From Dehalococcoidia bacterium (lineage in GTDB: Bacteria > Chloroflexota > Dehalococcoidia > Tepidiformales > Tepidiformaceae): a DNA stretch of 64,000 nucleotides. Under the pieces are notes generated by a model, which saw nothing but the letters and a program-made list of their open reading frames with translations, was not told where the DNA came from and did not search any database. A program made the position numbers and the translations under genes. Every line of letters begins with the position of its first letter. Position 1 is the first letter of the stretch. The DNA lies in NCBI GenBank assembly GCA_020850615.1, contig JADZEI010000004.1, forward strand, positions 248,001 to 312,000. Direction: 5' to 3'. This document shows, piece after piece, positions 9,140-17,682 of this stretch.

Positions 9140-10399
9140 ATGTCCAGGACCGTCGCGTTCGTGAACCAGCCCTGGTGCGTGAGCACCCCGCCGCCGACCT
9201 CGTCGCTCGAGATCTGGACGTACGAGGTGGCGCGGCGGATGGCGCGCGACGGCTCCCGCGTGATCGTGACCGGGGGGCTGCACGCGCGGACCTTGCGGGC
9301 GCAGCGGTTCGTGGACCAGGGGGTGGAATACCAGCTCCTCCCGGTCGTGCCCGACAACGCGGTCGAGCGGCTTGCCCGCCGCCTGCCCGGCACCGCCCGG
9401 CCCGACCGGCCGCTGATCACGTCCCGGGGCTACTTCCTCCCCTATGCCGTGCGTGCGGCGCTCGCCCTGCGCAAGGAGCGGCCCGACGTCATCCACATCA
9501 TGAACCAGTTCCCCTTCGCACCGGTGATCCGCCGGTTCAACCCGCGCGCGGCGATCGTGCTGCACATGCAGTGCGAGTGGCTCTCGCAGGTCGACCGGAA
9601 GCGCGTGGTGCCGGCGTTGCGGGCGGTCGATGCGGTCGTGGGTTGCAGCGGGCACATCACGCAGCTCATCGAGGCGCGGTTCCCGGGCGCCAGCTGCCTC
9701 CGCAGGACGGTGCACAACGCCGTCGATGTCGATGCCTTCCAGCCCGCTGCGCGCTGCCGCCGCGAGGACGATGCTCCGCGGGTGCTCTTCGTGGGCCGCG
9801 TGTCGCCCGAAAAGGGCGTGCACACGCTGGTCGAAGCCTTCGAGCAGCTTCGCGAACGGCGACCCGGGGCCACGCTCACGCTGGCCGGACCGATCGCGAC
9901 GCTCCCCGCCGAGAGCATCGTCCGGCTTTCACGCGACCCGCTCGTGACCGCGCTCGAACGCTTCTATGAGCCGGGGGCGGGCAGCTACCACGAGCACCTC
10001 CTGGCGCGGACCGCGCCGGGTACGCGCGACGCGGTCACGTTCGCCGGCAACCTTGGGCGCGACCAGGTCGCACGGGCGTTCGCGGAAGCCGATGTCCTCG
10101 TGAATCCATCCCTGAGCGAGTCGTTCGGGATGAGCCTCGTCGAGGCGATGGCATCGGGCTTACCGGTCGTCGCCACGCGCGTCGGCGGGATGCCCGAAGT
10201 TGTCGAAGACGGCGTGACCGGCCACCTCGTGGCGCCGGATGCGCCGGCCGCGCTCGCCGGCGCCATCGAGCGCGCCCTCGACGACCGTGCCCGGCTGGGC
10301 TGTGCCGGGCGCCACCGGGCCGAGGCACTGTTCTCGTGGGAAAGGATCGCCGCGGAGACGGCGGCGGTGCACACGGAGGCGCTCGCCCATGTGCGCTGA
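9140..10399 (+). CDS. Glycosyltransferase family 4
   Basis: A 419-residue GT-B retaining glycosyltransferase. The N-terminal domain starts with VAFVNQPW and the nucleotide-sugar domain opens with LFVGRVSPEKGVHTLVEAF. The signature ADVLVNPSLSESFGMSLVEAMASGLPVV carries the catalytic-site EX7E pattern. I took the ATG at 9140 because conserved sequence begins there; the frame is open further upstream but overlaps the FkbM gene with no conservation. No strong Shine-Dalgarno sequence is visible. The stop overlaps the start of the deacetylase gene by 11 bases. It probably transfers a sugar to the growing polysaccharide on the cytoplasmic side. Confidence 0.9.
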   Translation: MSRTVAFVNQPWCVSTPPPTSSLEIWTYEVARRMARDGSRVIVTGGLHARTLRAQRFVDQGVEYQLLPVVPDNAVERLARRLPGTARPDRPLITSRGYFLPYAVRAALALRKERPDVIHIMNQFPFAPVIRRFNPRAAIVLHMQCEWLSQVDRKRVVPALRAVDAVVGCSGHITQLIEARFPGASCLRRTVHNAVDVDAFQPAARCRREDDAPRVLFVGRVSPEKGVHTLVEAFEQLRERRPGATLTLAGPIATLPAESIVRLSRDPLVTALERFYEPGAGSYHEHLLARTAPGTRDAVTFAGNLGRDQVARAFAEADVLVNPSLSESFGMSLVEAMASGLPVVATRVGGMPEVVEDGVTGHLVAPDAPAALAGAIERALDDRARLGCAGRHRAEALFSWERIAAETAAVHTEALAHVR

Positions 10400-11279
10400 A
10401 CGCCGCCCCATCGAAGCCGTCCGGCAGTGGCGGTTCGACCGCATCGCCCGGCGCTGCCAGCCCGTCGGCGCGGCCGAGCTGGCGCGCCCGGCCGTCGTGC
10501 TCGCCCCGCACTACGACGACGAGACGCTGGGCTGCGGCGGCACCATCCTTCTGAAGCGGCGCCATGGCGCAGCGGTCTCGCTCGTCTTCATGACCGACGG
10601 CAGCACCTCGCACGCCGCCATGACGCGGCCCGAACTGCTGGCCCGGGTCCGCCGGCGAGAGGGCCGCGAAGCCGCCAGGCGCCTCGGCATCCCGGCCGAC
10701 GACGTCACCTGCCTCGAGTACCCTGACGGCCGCCTCCACGAGTTCACGGCAGCGGCGGCGGAGCAGGTCGCCGAACTGCTCCGGGATGTGCGGCCCGCGG
10801 CGATCTACGCGCCCTGGCGCTCCGATGGCCACCCGGACCACGACGCCACCTTCGCGATCGCCGTCCGCGCCCGCGAGCTGGCCGGCATCGACGCCGCCAC
10901 CTGGGAGTACCCGGTCTGGGCATGGAACGTCTGGCCCTGGATGCGGGGCCCCACGCCGTGGCCACCGTCGCGAGCCGCCGCGCGGGACTGCGCCAGGTTC
11001 TGGGCGCGCACGGCCCGGAGCAGCCTCGCGCGCTCCCCCGGCCCGGTGTTCACGCACGCGGTCGATATCCGCGACGTGGTGGCGGGCAAGGAGGCGGCGC
11101 TCGCCGCACACCGTTCGCAAACGTCCCGGCTGCGGCCCGGCTGGCCCGTGCTGGCCGACGTGGGCGGCGGGACGTTCCTGCCCTGTTTCTTCCGCGGCCG
11201 CGAGCTCTTTCGCCAGGCCGCGCCAGCCCCATCCCGACCAGCAATCTCCCAGCGATCACTCACAGGAGGACGGGCATGA
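10389..11279 (+). CDS. PIG-L/LmbE-family deacetylase
   Basis: A 296-residue zinc-dependent N-deacetylase. It shows the family metal motif PHYDDETLGCGG near residue 38 (His and Asp ligands) and the third ligand in DGHPDHDAT near residue 142. Members remove acetyl groups from N-acetylglucosamine in GPI-like, mycothiol, bacillithiol and antibiotic sugars. Here it lies between a glycosyltransferase and a sugar dehydrogenase, so a glycan or sugar-nucleotide substrate is likely. It overlaps the preceding gene by 11 bases and ends in an ATGA overlap with the next. The C-terminal part after residue 180 is Trp- and Arg-rich and less conserved. Confidence 0.87.
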   Translation: MCAERRPIEAVRQWRFDRIARRCQPVGAAELARPAVVLAPHYDDETLGCGGTILLKRRHGAAVSLVFMTDGSTSHAAMTRPELLARVRRREGREAARRLGIPADDVTCLEYPDGRLHEFTAAAAEQVAELLRDVRPAAIYAPWRSDGHPDHDATFAIAVRARELAGIDAATWEYPVWAWNVWPWMRGPTPWPPSRAAARDCARFWARTARSSLARSPGPVFTHAVDIRDVVAGKEAALAAHRSQTSRLRPGWPVLADVGGGTFLPCFFRGRELFRQAAPAPSRPAISQRSLTGGRA

Positions 11280-12565
11280 ACACCGCGACTCGAACGGCCA
11301 CGCGCAACAGGGTCTCCCTGCGGGTGGCACCAACCCCGCTCCAGGCGTTGGCGGACCGCATCGCCAACCGCACCGCCACCGTCGGCGTCATCGGGCAGGG
11401 CTACGTCGGCTTCCCGCTGGCCCAGCGCGCCGCAGAACGCGGGTTCCCGACGCTCGGCATCGAAGTCGACCCCGCCGCCGCGCGCCGCTGCGAGCAGCTC
11501 AACATCCACGAGAACTACCGGGTGACGCTCGACGCGAACGAACTCGGGGCATGCGAGGTCGTCATCATCGCCGTGCCGACACCCACCCGCGAGTCGGCAG
11601 GGACACGAAGCCCCGACCTCGAACCGGTCCGCCGGGCGGTCGCGATGCTCGCGGGCGCGCCCCGCAGCACCGAAGCCTGCCTGGTCGTGGTCGAAAGCAC
11701 GTACGGTCCGGGCACGACACGGTCGCTGGTTGCGCCGGCGCTCGCGCCGCTCGGCAGGCTCGGGGAGGACCTGGCGCTGGGGTATTCGCCCGAACGCATC
11801 GACCCCGGGAACGACACCTACCACGTCGCGAACATCCCCAAGGTGGTGAGCGGCTACGACGACCAGAGCAGGGAGCTCGTCCAGGCCTTCTACGACGCGA
11901 TCGTTGCAGCGACGGTCCCGGCCTCGTGCATGGAGGCTGCGGAGAGCTGCAAGCTGCTGGAAAACGTCTTCCGCTTCATCAACATCACGTTCGCACAGGA
12001 GTTCGAGCAATTCTGCGCGGGCGCCGGGGTGGATGCGGCGGAGGTGACGCGCCTCGCGGCGACGAAGCCGTTCGGGTTCATGCCGTTCTTCGCCGGCGTT
12101 GGCATCGGCGGGCATTGCATCGCCGAAGACCCCTACTTCCTGCAGGACGCGCTCAGGGCGCACGGCAGTCCCTCGCCCCTGCTCGACGCGGCGATCACGA
12201 ACCACGAAGGGCGGGCCATGGTCATCGCCGGGCGCGTCCTCGACCAGTTCGACCGGGCCAGGCCGGGCGGGCGTGTCCTCCTGCTCGGTGTGACGTACAA
12301 GCCGAATGTCGCCGACGCGCGGCGCTCACCGGCCGAGCCGCTCATCGCGCACCTCCAGGACGCCGGCCTGGAGGTGGCGTACCACGACCCGCTCGTTCCC
12401 CGCTTCGGGGGGCTCGAATCCGTGCCGATCGACTGCGACCCGGCGGGTTTCGACCTTACGGTTCTCGTCACGCGACACACCGCGTTCGACCTCGGTGCGC
12501 TGGCGGCGGCCGGCCATCGCCTGTTCGACCCAACCTCCCGGGTCGCCGCGGCGGCAGCCCGATGA
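11276..12565 (+). CDS. Nucleotide-sugar dehydrogenase (UDP-glucose/UDP-HexNAc 6-dehydrogenase family)
   Basis: A 429-residue NAD-dependent enzyme that oxidises C6 of a UDP-sugar to the uronic acid in two steps. The NAD loop reads GVIGQGYVGFPLA near residue 39. The central domain contains ESCKLLENVFRFINI, and the catalytic cysteine sits in GIGGHCI as Cys281. The GGHCI form with LLGVTYKPNVADARRSP is typical of WbpA/WecC-like enzymes acting on UDP-GlcNAc-type substrates rather than classical Ugd, although context with the next gene suggests UDP-glucuronate. GGAGG lies seven bases before the ATG. Both flanking junctions are ATGA overlaps, so the gene is translationally coupled. Confidence 0.9.
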   Translation: MNTATRTATRNRVSLRVAPTPLQALADRIANRTATVGVIGQGYVGFPLAQRAAERGFPTLGIEVDPAAARRCEQLNIHENYRVTLDANELGACEVVIIAVPTPTRESAGTRSPDLEPVRRAVAMLAGAPRSTEACLVVVESTYGPGTTRSLVAPALAPLGRLGEDLALGYSPERIDPGNDTYHVANIPKVVSGYDDQSRELVQAFYDAIVAATVPASCMEAAESCKLLENVFRFINITFAQEFEQFCAGAGVDAAEVTRLAATKPFGFMPFFAGVGIGGHCIAEDPYFLQDALRAHGSPSPLLDAAITNHEGRAMVIAGRVLDQFDRARPGGRVLLLGVTYKPNVADARRSPAEPLIAHLQDAGLEVAYHDPLVPRFGGLESVPIDCDPAGFDLTVLVTRHTAFDLGALAAAGHRLFDPTSRVAAAAAR

Positions 12566-13545
12566 GAGTGCTGGTTACGGGCGCCGCCGGGTTCATCGGC
12601 CGCCACATGGCGCTGAGGGCCGCACTGGAAGGCCACGAGGTGCTCGCGGTGGACAACTTCGTCACCGGGTCGCGCGAGGACGTGCCGATCGCCCCCGGCA
12701 TCACGTTCGAGCTCGCCGATGTGCGCGACCGCGAATTCGTCGAGGTCGCGCGATCGTTCGATCCCCACCAGGTCTACCACCTCGCCTGCCCGACCGGGGT
12801 CCCGAACCTGGAGCCGCTTGCCTACGAGATGCTGTCCACCAGCTACGAAGGCACCCGGAACGTGCTCGATGTCGCCCGCACCACCGGGGCGCGCGTGGTC
12901 GTCGCCTCATCGGCGGAGGTGTATGGCAACCCGCTGCTGTCCCCGCAATCGGAGGAGTACACTGGGAATGTGGACCCGACCGGGCCCCGGAGCGGCTACG
13001 AAGAGGGCAAGCGCGTCGCCGAGACGCTCTCGGCGATCTACGCGGCGCGATGGGCGGTCAATGTCTCGGTTGCCCGGATCTTCAACACCTATGGAGAGGG
13101 CATGCGCATCGACGACACCCGCGTCGTGCCGTCGTTCATCCGCGCCGCCCTCGATGGCGCCCCGCTCGTGGTCTTCGGCGACGGGACGCAGACCCGCTGC
13201 CATTGCCACGTCATCGACACCGCCCACGGGCTCGAGCGGCTGATGGTCGCGGGGGAACCGGGCAGGTCGTACAACATCGGCTCCCAGGTCGAAGTCACCG
13301 TGGCGAACCTGGCGCGGCTGATCATCGAGCTGACCGGCACCACCAGCCCGATCCACCGCATCCCCAGGCCATTCGAAGACCACGACCGGCGGCTGCCGGA
13401 CACCACCCGTGCCCGCGAAGAGCTCGGCTGGGAACCATTGCTCAGCCTCCGCGAGGGGCTGGGCCGGACGATCGCCGACTTCCGCGCACGATCGCGAACG
13501 GGCCCGGCCCTGGCGGGTACGCCGGCGCACGAACAGGTCGCCTAG
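12562..13545 (+). CDS. UDP-glucuronate decarboxylase-like SDR
   Basis: A 327-residue extended SDR that starts with the NAD loop TGAAGFIGRHMA. It has the catalytic SSAEVYGNP serine and Tyr146-Lys150 in YEEGKR. The Y-x-E-G-K-R form is the hallmark of UDP-xylose synthases, and RIFNTYGEGMRIDDTRVVPSF also fits that family. The enzyme would decarboxylate UDP-glucuronate to UDP-xylose or its 4-keto form, using the product of the dehydrogenase encoded immediately upstream. The start overlaps that gene by four bases. The C-terminal 20 residues are low-complexity. An epimerase function cannot be excluded. Confidence 0.85.
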   Translation: MRVLVTGAAGFIGRHMALRAALEGHEVLAVDNFVTGSREDVPIAPGITFELADVRDREFVEVARSFDPHQVYHLACPTGVPNLEPLAYEMLSTSYEGTRNVLDVARTTGARVVVASSAEVYGNPLLSPQSEEYTGNVDPTGPRSGYEEGKRVAETLSAIYAARWAVNVSVARIFNTYGEGMRIDDTRVVPSFIRAALDGAPLVVFGDGTQTRCHCHVIDTAHGLERLMVAGEPGRSYNIGSQVEVTVANLARLIIELTGTTSPIHRIPRPFEDHDRRLPDTTRAREELGWEPLLSLREGLGRTIADFRARSRTGPALAGTPAHEQVA

Positions 13546-13586
13546 CGATGCCGCGATTTCGAACCGGCCGGCGGTGACGTGGCACG

Positions 13587-14108
13587 ATGGCGACGGCACT
13601 CCTCGTCTTAGTGGCCGGGACCATGATGCTCGCGGCGGGCCGCGTCCCGCGCATGGCCCGCAACCCGGCGCCGGCCTGGTGGTATGCCGGCGCTGCGCTG
13701 CTCCTCGCGCTCGCGTGGGCGGAGTTGCTCGGCCTCGACCGCGCGCTAACGTCCCGCCTCTCGCGGTTCTGGTACGACCATGGCTGGTACGACGACCGCC
13801 GCGAGCTCCAGCGGCCGCTCGTCCTCGTGCTCGCCGTGGCCGGGGCAGCGGCAGGGCTCGCAGCCCTCTGGGTGACGCGCCGCTGGCGGAGGGCCGCGCG
13901 GTTCGCACTGCTGGCCACCCTCGGTCTCGGCACGCTGACCGCCATCCGCGTCATCTCGTTCCACGACGTCGACGCGTTCCTCCGTGACGCACCGGGGAGC
14001 TGGCTGGAGCCCGCCGGCGCGGCAATGGCGCTCGCCGCCTCCGCCGTGGCGATCGATTGGACGCGGTTACGCCGGCAGGGAGACGCGCCGCGCGGAACCA
14101 CGCCGTGA
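13587..14108 (+). CDS. Small multi-pass membrane protein
   Basis: A 173-residue protein with about four predicted membrane helices: residues 3-20, 30-45, 75-95 and 103-120, plus a possible fifth near 143-157. Between the second and third helices is a charged, aromatic loop containing FWYDHGWYDDRRE. I recognise no family. The gene lies 41 bases after the decarboxylase gene and overlaps the pseudokinase start by four bases (GTGA), so it belongs to the same operon. A role in the membrane step of glycan export or in working with the adjacent membrane-anchored pseudokinase is possible from context only. Confidence 0.65.
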   Translation: MATALLVLVAGTMMLAAGRVPRMARNPAPAWWYAGAALLLALAWAELLGLDRALTSRLSRFWYDHGWYDDRRELQRPLVLVLAVAGAAAGLAALWVTRRWRRAARFALLATLGLGTLTAIRVISFHDVDAFLRDAPGSWLEPAGAAMALAASAVAIDWTRLRRQGDAPRGTTP

Positions 14109-15646
14109 ACGGTTCACCCGGCTACACCAAGCTTGCCGGGCGCTACCACTGGCGGCGCGACCTGGGCAGCAGCGGCGGCTCGCGGCGGCATCTCGGGTGG
14201 GACCCGGCGTTCCGGCGCCAGGTGGTCGTGGAGGTGTTCGCCCGTGCGGCGCTGCAGGAGGCCGGCCGAACGCGCCTCATGGAGCGGATCCACGTGCTCG
14301 AAGAGCTCGACCATCCCAGCCTGGTACGGGTCCTCGATGGCGGCGTCCGCGACGGCACGCCATTCATCGCCTGCCGCTACCACGGCGATGACACGCTGGA
14401 GCAACGGCTGGAGGGCGGGCCGGTCCCCATGGAGGACGTCCTTCGCGCGCTGGACGAGGCCGCACGGGCGCTCGAATACGTCCACGAGCGCGGCGTCGTC
14501 CACGGGCGGCTCGATCCCGCATTCCTCGTGTTCGACCGCAAAGGGCGCGCGCGCGTGTGGGGGTTCGCGCCCCTGCCGCCCCGGCTGCGGCCGGCCGACC
14601 CGGGCTACCCGTTCCAGTGCCCGGAAGTCCGCCTCGGCCAGGAACCCGGCGTTGCGAGCGACGTCTATTCGCTTGCTGCGATCGCATACTGTGCGCTGAG
14701 CGGCACAGCTCCCCCGGTCGAAGCCCGTGGCCGTACATCCGCCAGGCTGTCCGCCGCACTCGCGGCGAGCGCGCAGTCGCACCGAAGGCAGGCGCTTGCG
14801 GCGGTGTTCGCCAGGGCGCTGGACGAAACGCCGTCCGAGCGCTACGCACGGCCGCGCGACTTCGTCCGGGCCCTCCGCTCGGCGCTCGAAACGCCGGTCG
14901 AACCCGGCGCTCCACCGGCGAGGGAGCTGCCGTTCCGGCGGCCGTGGGCCGTGGCTGCGACGCTCGCCATCCTGGCGGCAGGTGTCGCGATCCTCGCCAT
15001 GGTGCTGATCGCGGGCGACGGCGACCCACCGGGCCGCGTCCAGCCGGCAGCAGACGGGACCGCCCTGGCACCGGCCTCCCCGGCCCCGTCGCCGACCTCA
15101 GCTGCACCGTCCCCGGCCTCAACTGCACTGTCGCCGGTGCCGTCACCTTCGGGCACCGCGGCCGGCCCGGGCCCACCGGGCGAAAGCAGTGTCCCGACGC
15201 AGCAGGTCGCCGGGACGCGCCAGCCGGGAGACGGGGGCCCCAACCCTCCGCTCGCCGACACAGCCTGCGATGGGGAGCGTTGGACTGCTTTCTCGGTGGC
15301 GGATGGCGGCCGGCTCTTCCCGAACGAAACCGCCTGCCGGTTCGCGTTCAGCGTGGGAGCATGTCCCTCGCCGGCCGTCGTCCTCGCGCCCCAGGTACTC
15401 CCCGCGCCCGGGACAGCCGTCCAGGTGTCCTGGCAGCCGGGCTGCGAAGCCACCGGCTACACACTCGAGGTCACCGCCGGCGACCAGCAGTCCGCTGTCG
15501 TGGAGCTCACCGCCGCGGACACCAGCTACGTATTGCCGTCGCCCCTCCCGGCGGAAGCGGCGGAAGCGCGCATCCGGTTGACCGCGCACTATGCTGCCGC
15601 GGAGCTGCACTGGACGCACGAACGCGTGGCGCGCGCCGCGCCGTGA
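14105..15646 (+). CDS. Membrane-anchored protein pseudokinase with extracellular tail
   Basis: A 513-residue protein laid out like a Hanks-type bacterial Ser/Thr kinase: kinase fold at about 1-265, one membrane helix at about 280-302 (VAATLAILAAGVAILAMV), a Pro/Ser/Ala-rich linker to about 385, then a beta-rich extracellular domain with four cysteines. The fold is recognisable from YHGDDTLEQRL, HERGVVHG and the SDVYSLAAIAYCALSG helix. Every catalytic element is changed. The VAIK lysine position reads VVEVF, HRDLKP reads HGRLDP (residues 133-138), and the DFG position reads VWGF around Trp152. It should therefore bind ligands or partners rather than phosphorylate. I chose the GTG start because it overlaps the upstream stop (GTGA). 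Confidence 0.8.
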   Translation: MNGSPGYTKLAGRYHWRRDLGSSGGSRRHLGWDPAFRRQVVVEVFARAALQEAGRTRLMERIHVLEELDHPSLVRVLDGGVRDGTPFIACRYHGDDTLEQRLEGGPVPMEDVLRALDEAARALEYVHERGVVHGRLDPAFLVFDRKGRARVWGFAPLPPRLRPADPGYPFQCPEVRLGQEPGVASDVYSLAAIAYCALSGTAPPVEARGRTSARLSAALAASAQSHRRQALAAVFARALDETPSERYARPRDFVRALRSALETPVEPGAPPARELPFRRPWAVAATLAILAAGVAILAMVLIAGDGDPPGRVQPAADGTALAPASPAPSPTSAAPSPASTALSPVPSPSGTAAGPGPPGESSVPTQQVAGTRQPGDGGPNPPLADTACDGERWTAFSVADGGRLFPNETACRFAFSVGACPSPAVVLAPQVLPAPGTAVQVSWQPGCEATGYTLEVTAGDQQSAVVELTAADTSYVLPSPLPAEAAEARIRLTAHYAAAELHWTHERVARAAP

Positions 15647-15717
15647 GGTGGCGCGAACGGGGGTGTTTCAAACCCTCCGGTGCGGCGAACTCGCCCTGCC
15701 CCTGACACGACCACCGA

Positions 15718-15819
15718 CGGGGGCGCGGTCTGATACAATCGGCCGGGTCCGGGCGGACGGGTGGCGCCGGTCGTGCGCGCGAGCGGGAGTAGCTCAGTGG
15801 TAGAGCGCCTGCCTTCCAA
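15718..15819 (+). repeat. 102-bp direct repeat, left copy (promoter + 5' half of tRNA-Gly)
   Basis: This stretch matches 51467-51568 at every position but one (gtccgggcgg here, gtccggccgg there). It contains the tRNA promoter -10 sequence TACAAT and the tRNA 5' half. Identity stops abruptly in the anticodon loop, after CCTTCCAA. On the left it is preceded by the pseudokinase 3' flank, and on the right copy by RHS debris. That is the arrangement expected when a circular DNA carrying this 102-bp segment recombines with a chromosomal tRNA-Gly gene. Confidence 0.9.
15783..15819 (+). pseudogene. Truncated tRNA-Gly(TCC), 5' half only
   Basis: The sequence matches the intact tRNA-Gly at 51532 for its first 37 nucleotides: the acceptor 5' strand GCGGGAG, the D arm GCTC-AGTGGTA-GAGC, the anticodon 5' strand and loop CTTCCAA. 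It then diverges into unrelated sequence. The anticodon 3' strand, T arm and acceptor 3' strand are absent here and found nowhere in the following kilobases, so no functional tRNA can form. Confidence 0.9.
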
Positions 15820-16021
15820 CTAGCCCGCCCCGAGCGCTGTGCTTCCCAAGCTAGCAGATAGGCCGAAGGGCGAGCGGATCGTGTCCAGTTATCATCTGTA
15901 ACTTCGAGGCCCGGCGCGCCATTCCGGCGGCAGCTGAGCCGCCGACCTCCCACCGACCAAGCAGGGCGCGACGGGCTTCGCCAGCGGGCGGCACAGTCGC
16001 CGGCCGCGCCGACATGGCGTC

Positions 16022-16170
16022 GTGGCGCTGTTCACCGTCGCCGAGACCATGCGGTCCTCGTAGTCCCAGGTGACGCTGTCGCTCGCGCGCGGCTCCACCG
16101 AGGTCAGCGTCGTCCCGCCCTGGTCGTGGACGATGCCGGTCAGCCGGTCCGCGTTGTCATACGCGTACCA
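16022..16170 (-). pseudogene. RHS/YD-repeat gene fragment (mosaic)
   Basis: Two short blocks of RHS coding sequence are joined with an internal deletion. The first resembles the block at about 18681-18747 of the large RHS gene (WDYEDRMVSATVNSAT in translation). The second resembles 19036-19105 (DNADRLTGIVHDQGG). The reading frame does not continue on either side. Nothing recognisable lies between this fragment and the truncated tRNA, apart from a short GC-rich hairpin near 15926. It is the most distal RHS debris on this side of the segment. Confidence 0.75.
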
Positions 16171-16210
16171 CTCGATGGAATTCATCATGCCAACGGAATA
16201 GCGGGCTGGA

Positions 16211-16573
16211 CTACCAGCCCACGGGCTTGGATCGCGAGTCCTCTTTCGGTGACTTCGGCGCATAGTGCTTTCTAAGGGCTCGAATTACTTCGATTGTCGA
16301 CACCAGGATGATCAGTGAGATGAAGATAAAGAGGTTAACTTCGGCCCCCATTAACGACACAAGTGCTCCGAAAAGAATCAACCAAAAGGGTGCTAAGCGT
16401 GGCGCCAGCCTCCAGCACACCGAGAGGGTCAGCCCGCAGGCAATCGCGATGCCGGCGGCGAGGGAGGGTATCGATCGGAAGGCGCCCGCCGCGTAAAGCA
16501 ACGTAATCGTCGAGAACAGCGCGCTCGACACGATGGCGACGCCAAGCTTGGAATTAGCCCTCCACCTCAACAT
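16211..16573 (-). CDS. Small membrane protein, candidate orphan immunity gene of the RHS array
   Basis: A 120-residue protein with about four membrane helices (starting at VAIVSSALFSTITLLYAAG, then LAAGIAIACGLTLSV, LAPFWLILFGALVSLMG and FIFISLIILVSTI) and a charged C-terminal tail. I set the start at ATG 16573 because AGGAG sits five bases upstream. The frame is open further upstream into RHS debris, but those codons are not part of this gene. It lies downstream of an RHS fragment, like the displaced toxin-immunity tips in other RHS arrays, where the immunity protein often outlives its toxin. No toxin sequence is recognisable in the 160 bases between the RHS fragment and this gene. No family match is evident. 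Confidence 0.6.
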   Translation of the reverse strand: MLRWRANSKLGVAIVSSALFSTITLLYAAGAFRSIPSLAAGIAIACGLTLSVCWRLAPRLAPFWLILFGALVSLMGAEVNLFIFISLIILVSTIEVIRALRKHYAPKSPKEDSRSKPVGW

Positions 16574-16761
16574 TGTACTCCTGTACCGGCCGTCCATCTT
16601 GTGATGGCTGTCATGATATCGTCCGCCGATCCCCCTGATCCTGCGGGGAGGATTCAGATTAAACCGAGCACCACCGCACACCCAAGCTGGCGATCCGATA
16701 GTTTGCCCTCTTCTCGATCCCTCGCCAGTTGTTCGTGCCTCATCTGTTGACTTCGCCGGCG

Positions 16762-17111
16762 CAGGGCTCGGCGGCGTGACGCTCGTGATCCGGTCGTTGT
16801 CGTCGTAGGCGTACGTTGTCGTCCCGCCCGCGTCGGTCATCGAGGTCCGGTTGCCGAAGTCGTCGAACGCGTAGCTGGTGGTGCTCGGCCCCGGATAGGT
16901 GACCGAGGTCAGCCGGTGCACATCGTCGTAGGCGTACGTGTGCGTCCCCGCCTGGTCCACCCGCTGTGTCCGGTTCCCCACGTTGTCCAGCGTGTACGCG
17001 ACCGAGGCCAGCGTCGTCCCGCCCTGGTCGTGGACGATGCCCCGTCAGCCAGTCCGCATGTCATAGCTGTACGTCGAGACCACGCCGGTGCCCGTCGGAA
17101 GCGTCGAGTGC
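16762..17111 (-). pseudogene. RHS/YD-repeat gene fragment
   Basis: About 350 bases closely similar to 18804-19140 of the large RHS gene, read on the same strand. They encode about six YD repeats (for example YAYDDVHRLTSV, YAFDDFGNRTSM, YAYDDNDRITSV). A two-base insertion near 17041 (gatgccccgtc against gatgccggtc) breaks the frame. The homology ends after a Pro-rich TPPSPAPAKS segment, where about 160 bases of unrecognised sequence precede the small membrane-protein gene. This is the expected form of a displaced RHS tip: a short stretch of core homology followed by a different C-terminus. Confidence 0.85.
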
Positions 17112-17118
17112 CCCTTCA

Positions 17119-17682
17119 TCAGGACAAATGTAATTCGGCGTGATCGAGTTTGGCCGATGACAAGGTCGACTTTAGGCGACCAATATCTGCATCTTGGAGG
17201 ACCAGGTGAAATGGTATTGGGAGTGACGTTCCGAACCTTGACGGGCAGCCCTCTGACTCGAAGCGACGAATAATACGTTGGACTACTTCAATCAAGTACG
17301 TGAGTTTGTCCACTTCCGGGCTGTCTGCTAATACTTCCGACGCGTCCGTAATAATCATTATGATCGTATGATCGCTCTGATCTAGCCATGTCGCGTCTCC
17401 TAGACAGTCTTGTAAGGCCGCCCAATTGTTACCGAAGTAGAGCGGAAATTGAAAAGATGCCGACATTTCAGTCATCACTTCGTCATCAGAACGCATCTTC
17501 CGGCCACGAACCCATCTAATATTTACATGCTTCTCATTAAGAAGTGCGGGCCAGAACAAATTCGTAATGAGTCCCACATCGAGATCAGTAACGAATATCT
17601 CATGCTCATTCAGACGAAATACCTCCGGCCAAATGCTCCATGCTTCTCCGCTATGCAATGGCGAACGGTAATCGTCGTTCAT
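17119..17682 (-). CDS. Barstar-family immunity protein
   Basis: A 187-residue protein containing a barstar fold. RGRKMRSDDEVMTEMSASF is followed by FPLYFGNNWAALQDCLGD, the signature loop and helix with which barstar covers the barnase active site. The Asp matching barstar Asp39 is kept in LQDCL, while the position of Asp35 is Ala. Flanking N- and C-terminal segments make it longer than the 90-residue archetype, as in many polymorphic-toxin immunity proteins. The ATG at 17682 overlaps the stop of the RHS toxin gene by four bases (ATGA) and has GAGG five bases before it. Base composition is visibly more AT-rich than the surroundings. It should neutralise the barnase-like tip of that gene. Confidence 0.88.
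   Translation of the reverse strand: MNDDYRSPLHSGEAWSIWPEVFRLNEHEIFVTDLDVGLITNLFWPALLNEKHVNIRWVRGRKMRSDDEVMTEMSASFQFPLYFGNNWAALQDCLGDATWLDQSDHTIIMIITDASEVLADSPEVDKLTYLIEVVQRIIRRFESEGCPSRFGTSLPIPFHLVLQDADIGRLKSTLSSAKLDHAELHLS

Noticed and set aside
15507-15953. A minus-strand open frame across the truncated tRNA
   Set aside because: Its distinctive WKAGALPLSYS segment is the antisense translation of the tRNA-Gly sequence, a well-known false gene; the same happens at 51344-51948.
15783-16022. A split or intron-containing tRNA-Gly on the left
   Set aside because: No 3' half matching the 5' half occurs in the following sequence; the only 3' half is in the intact gene at 51569-51606.
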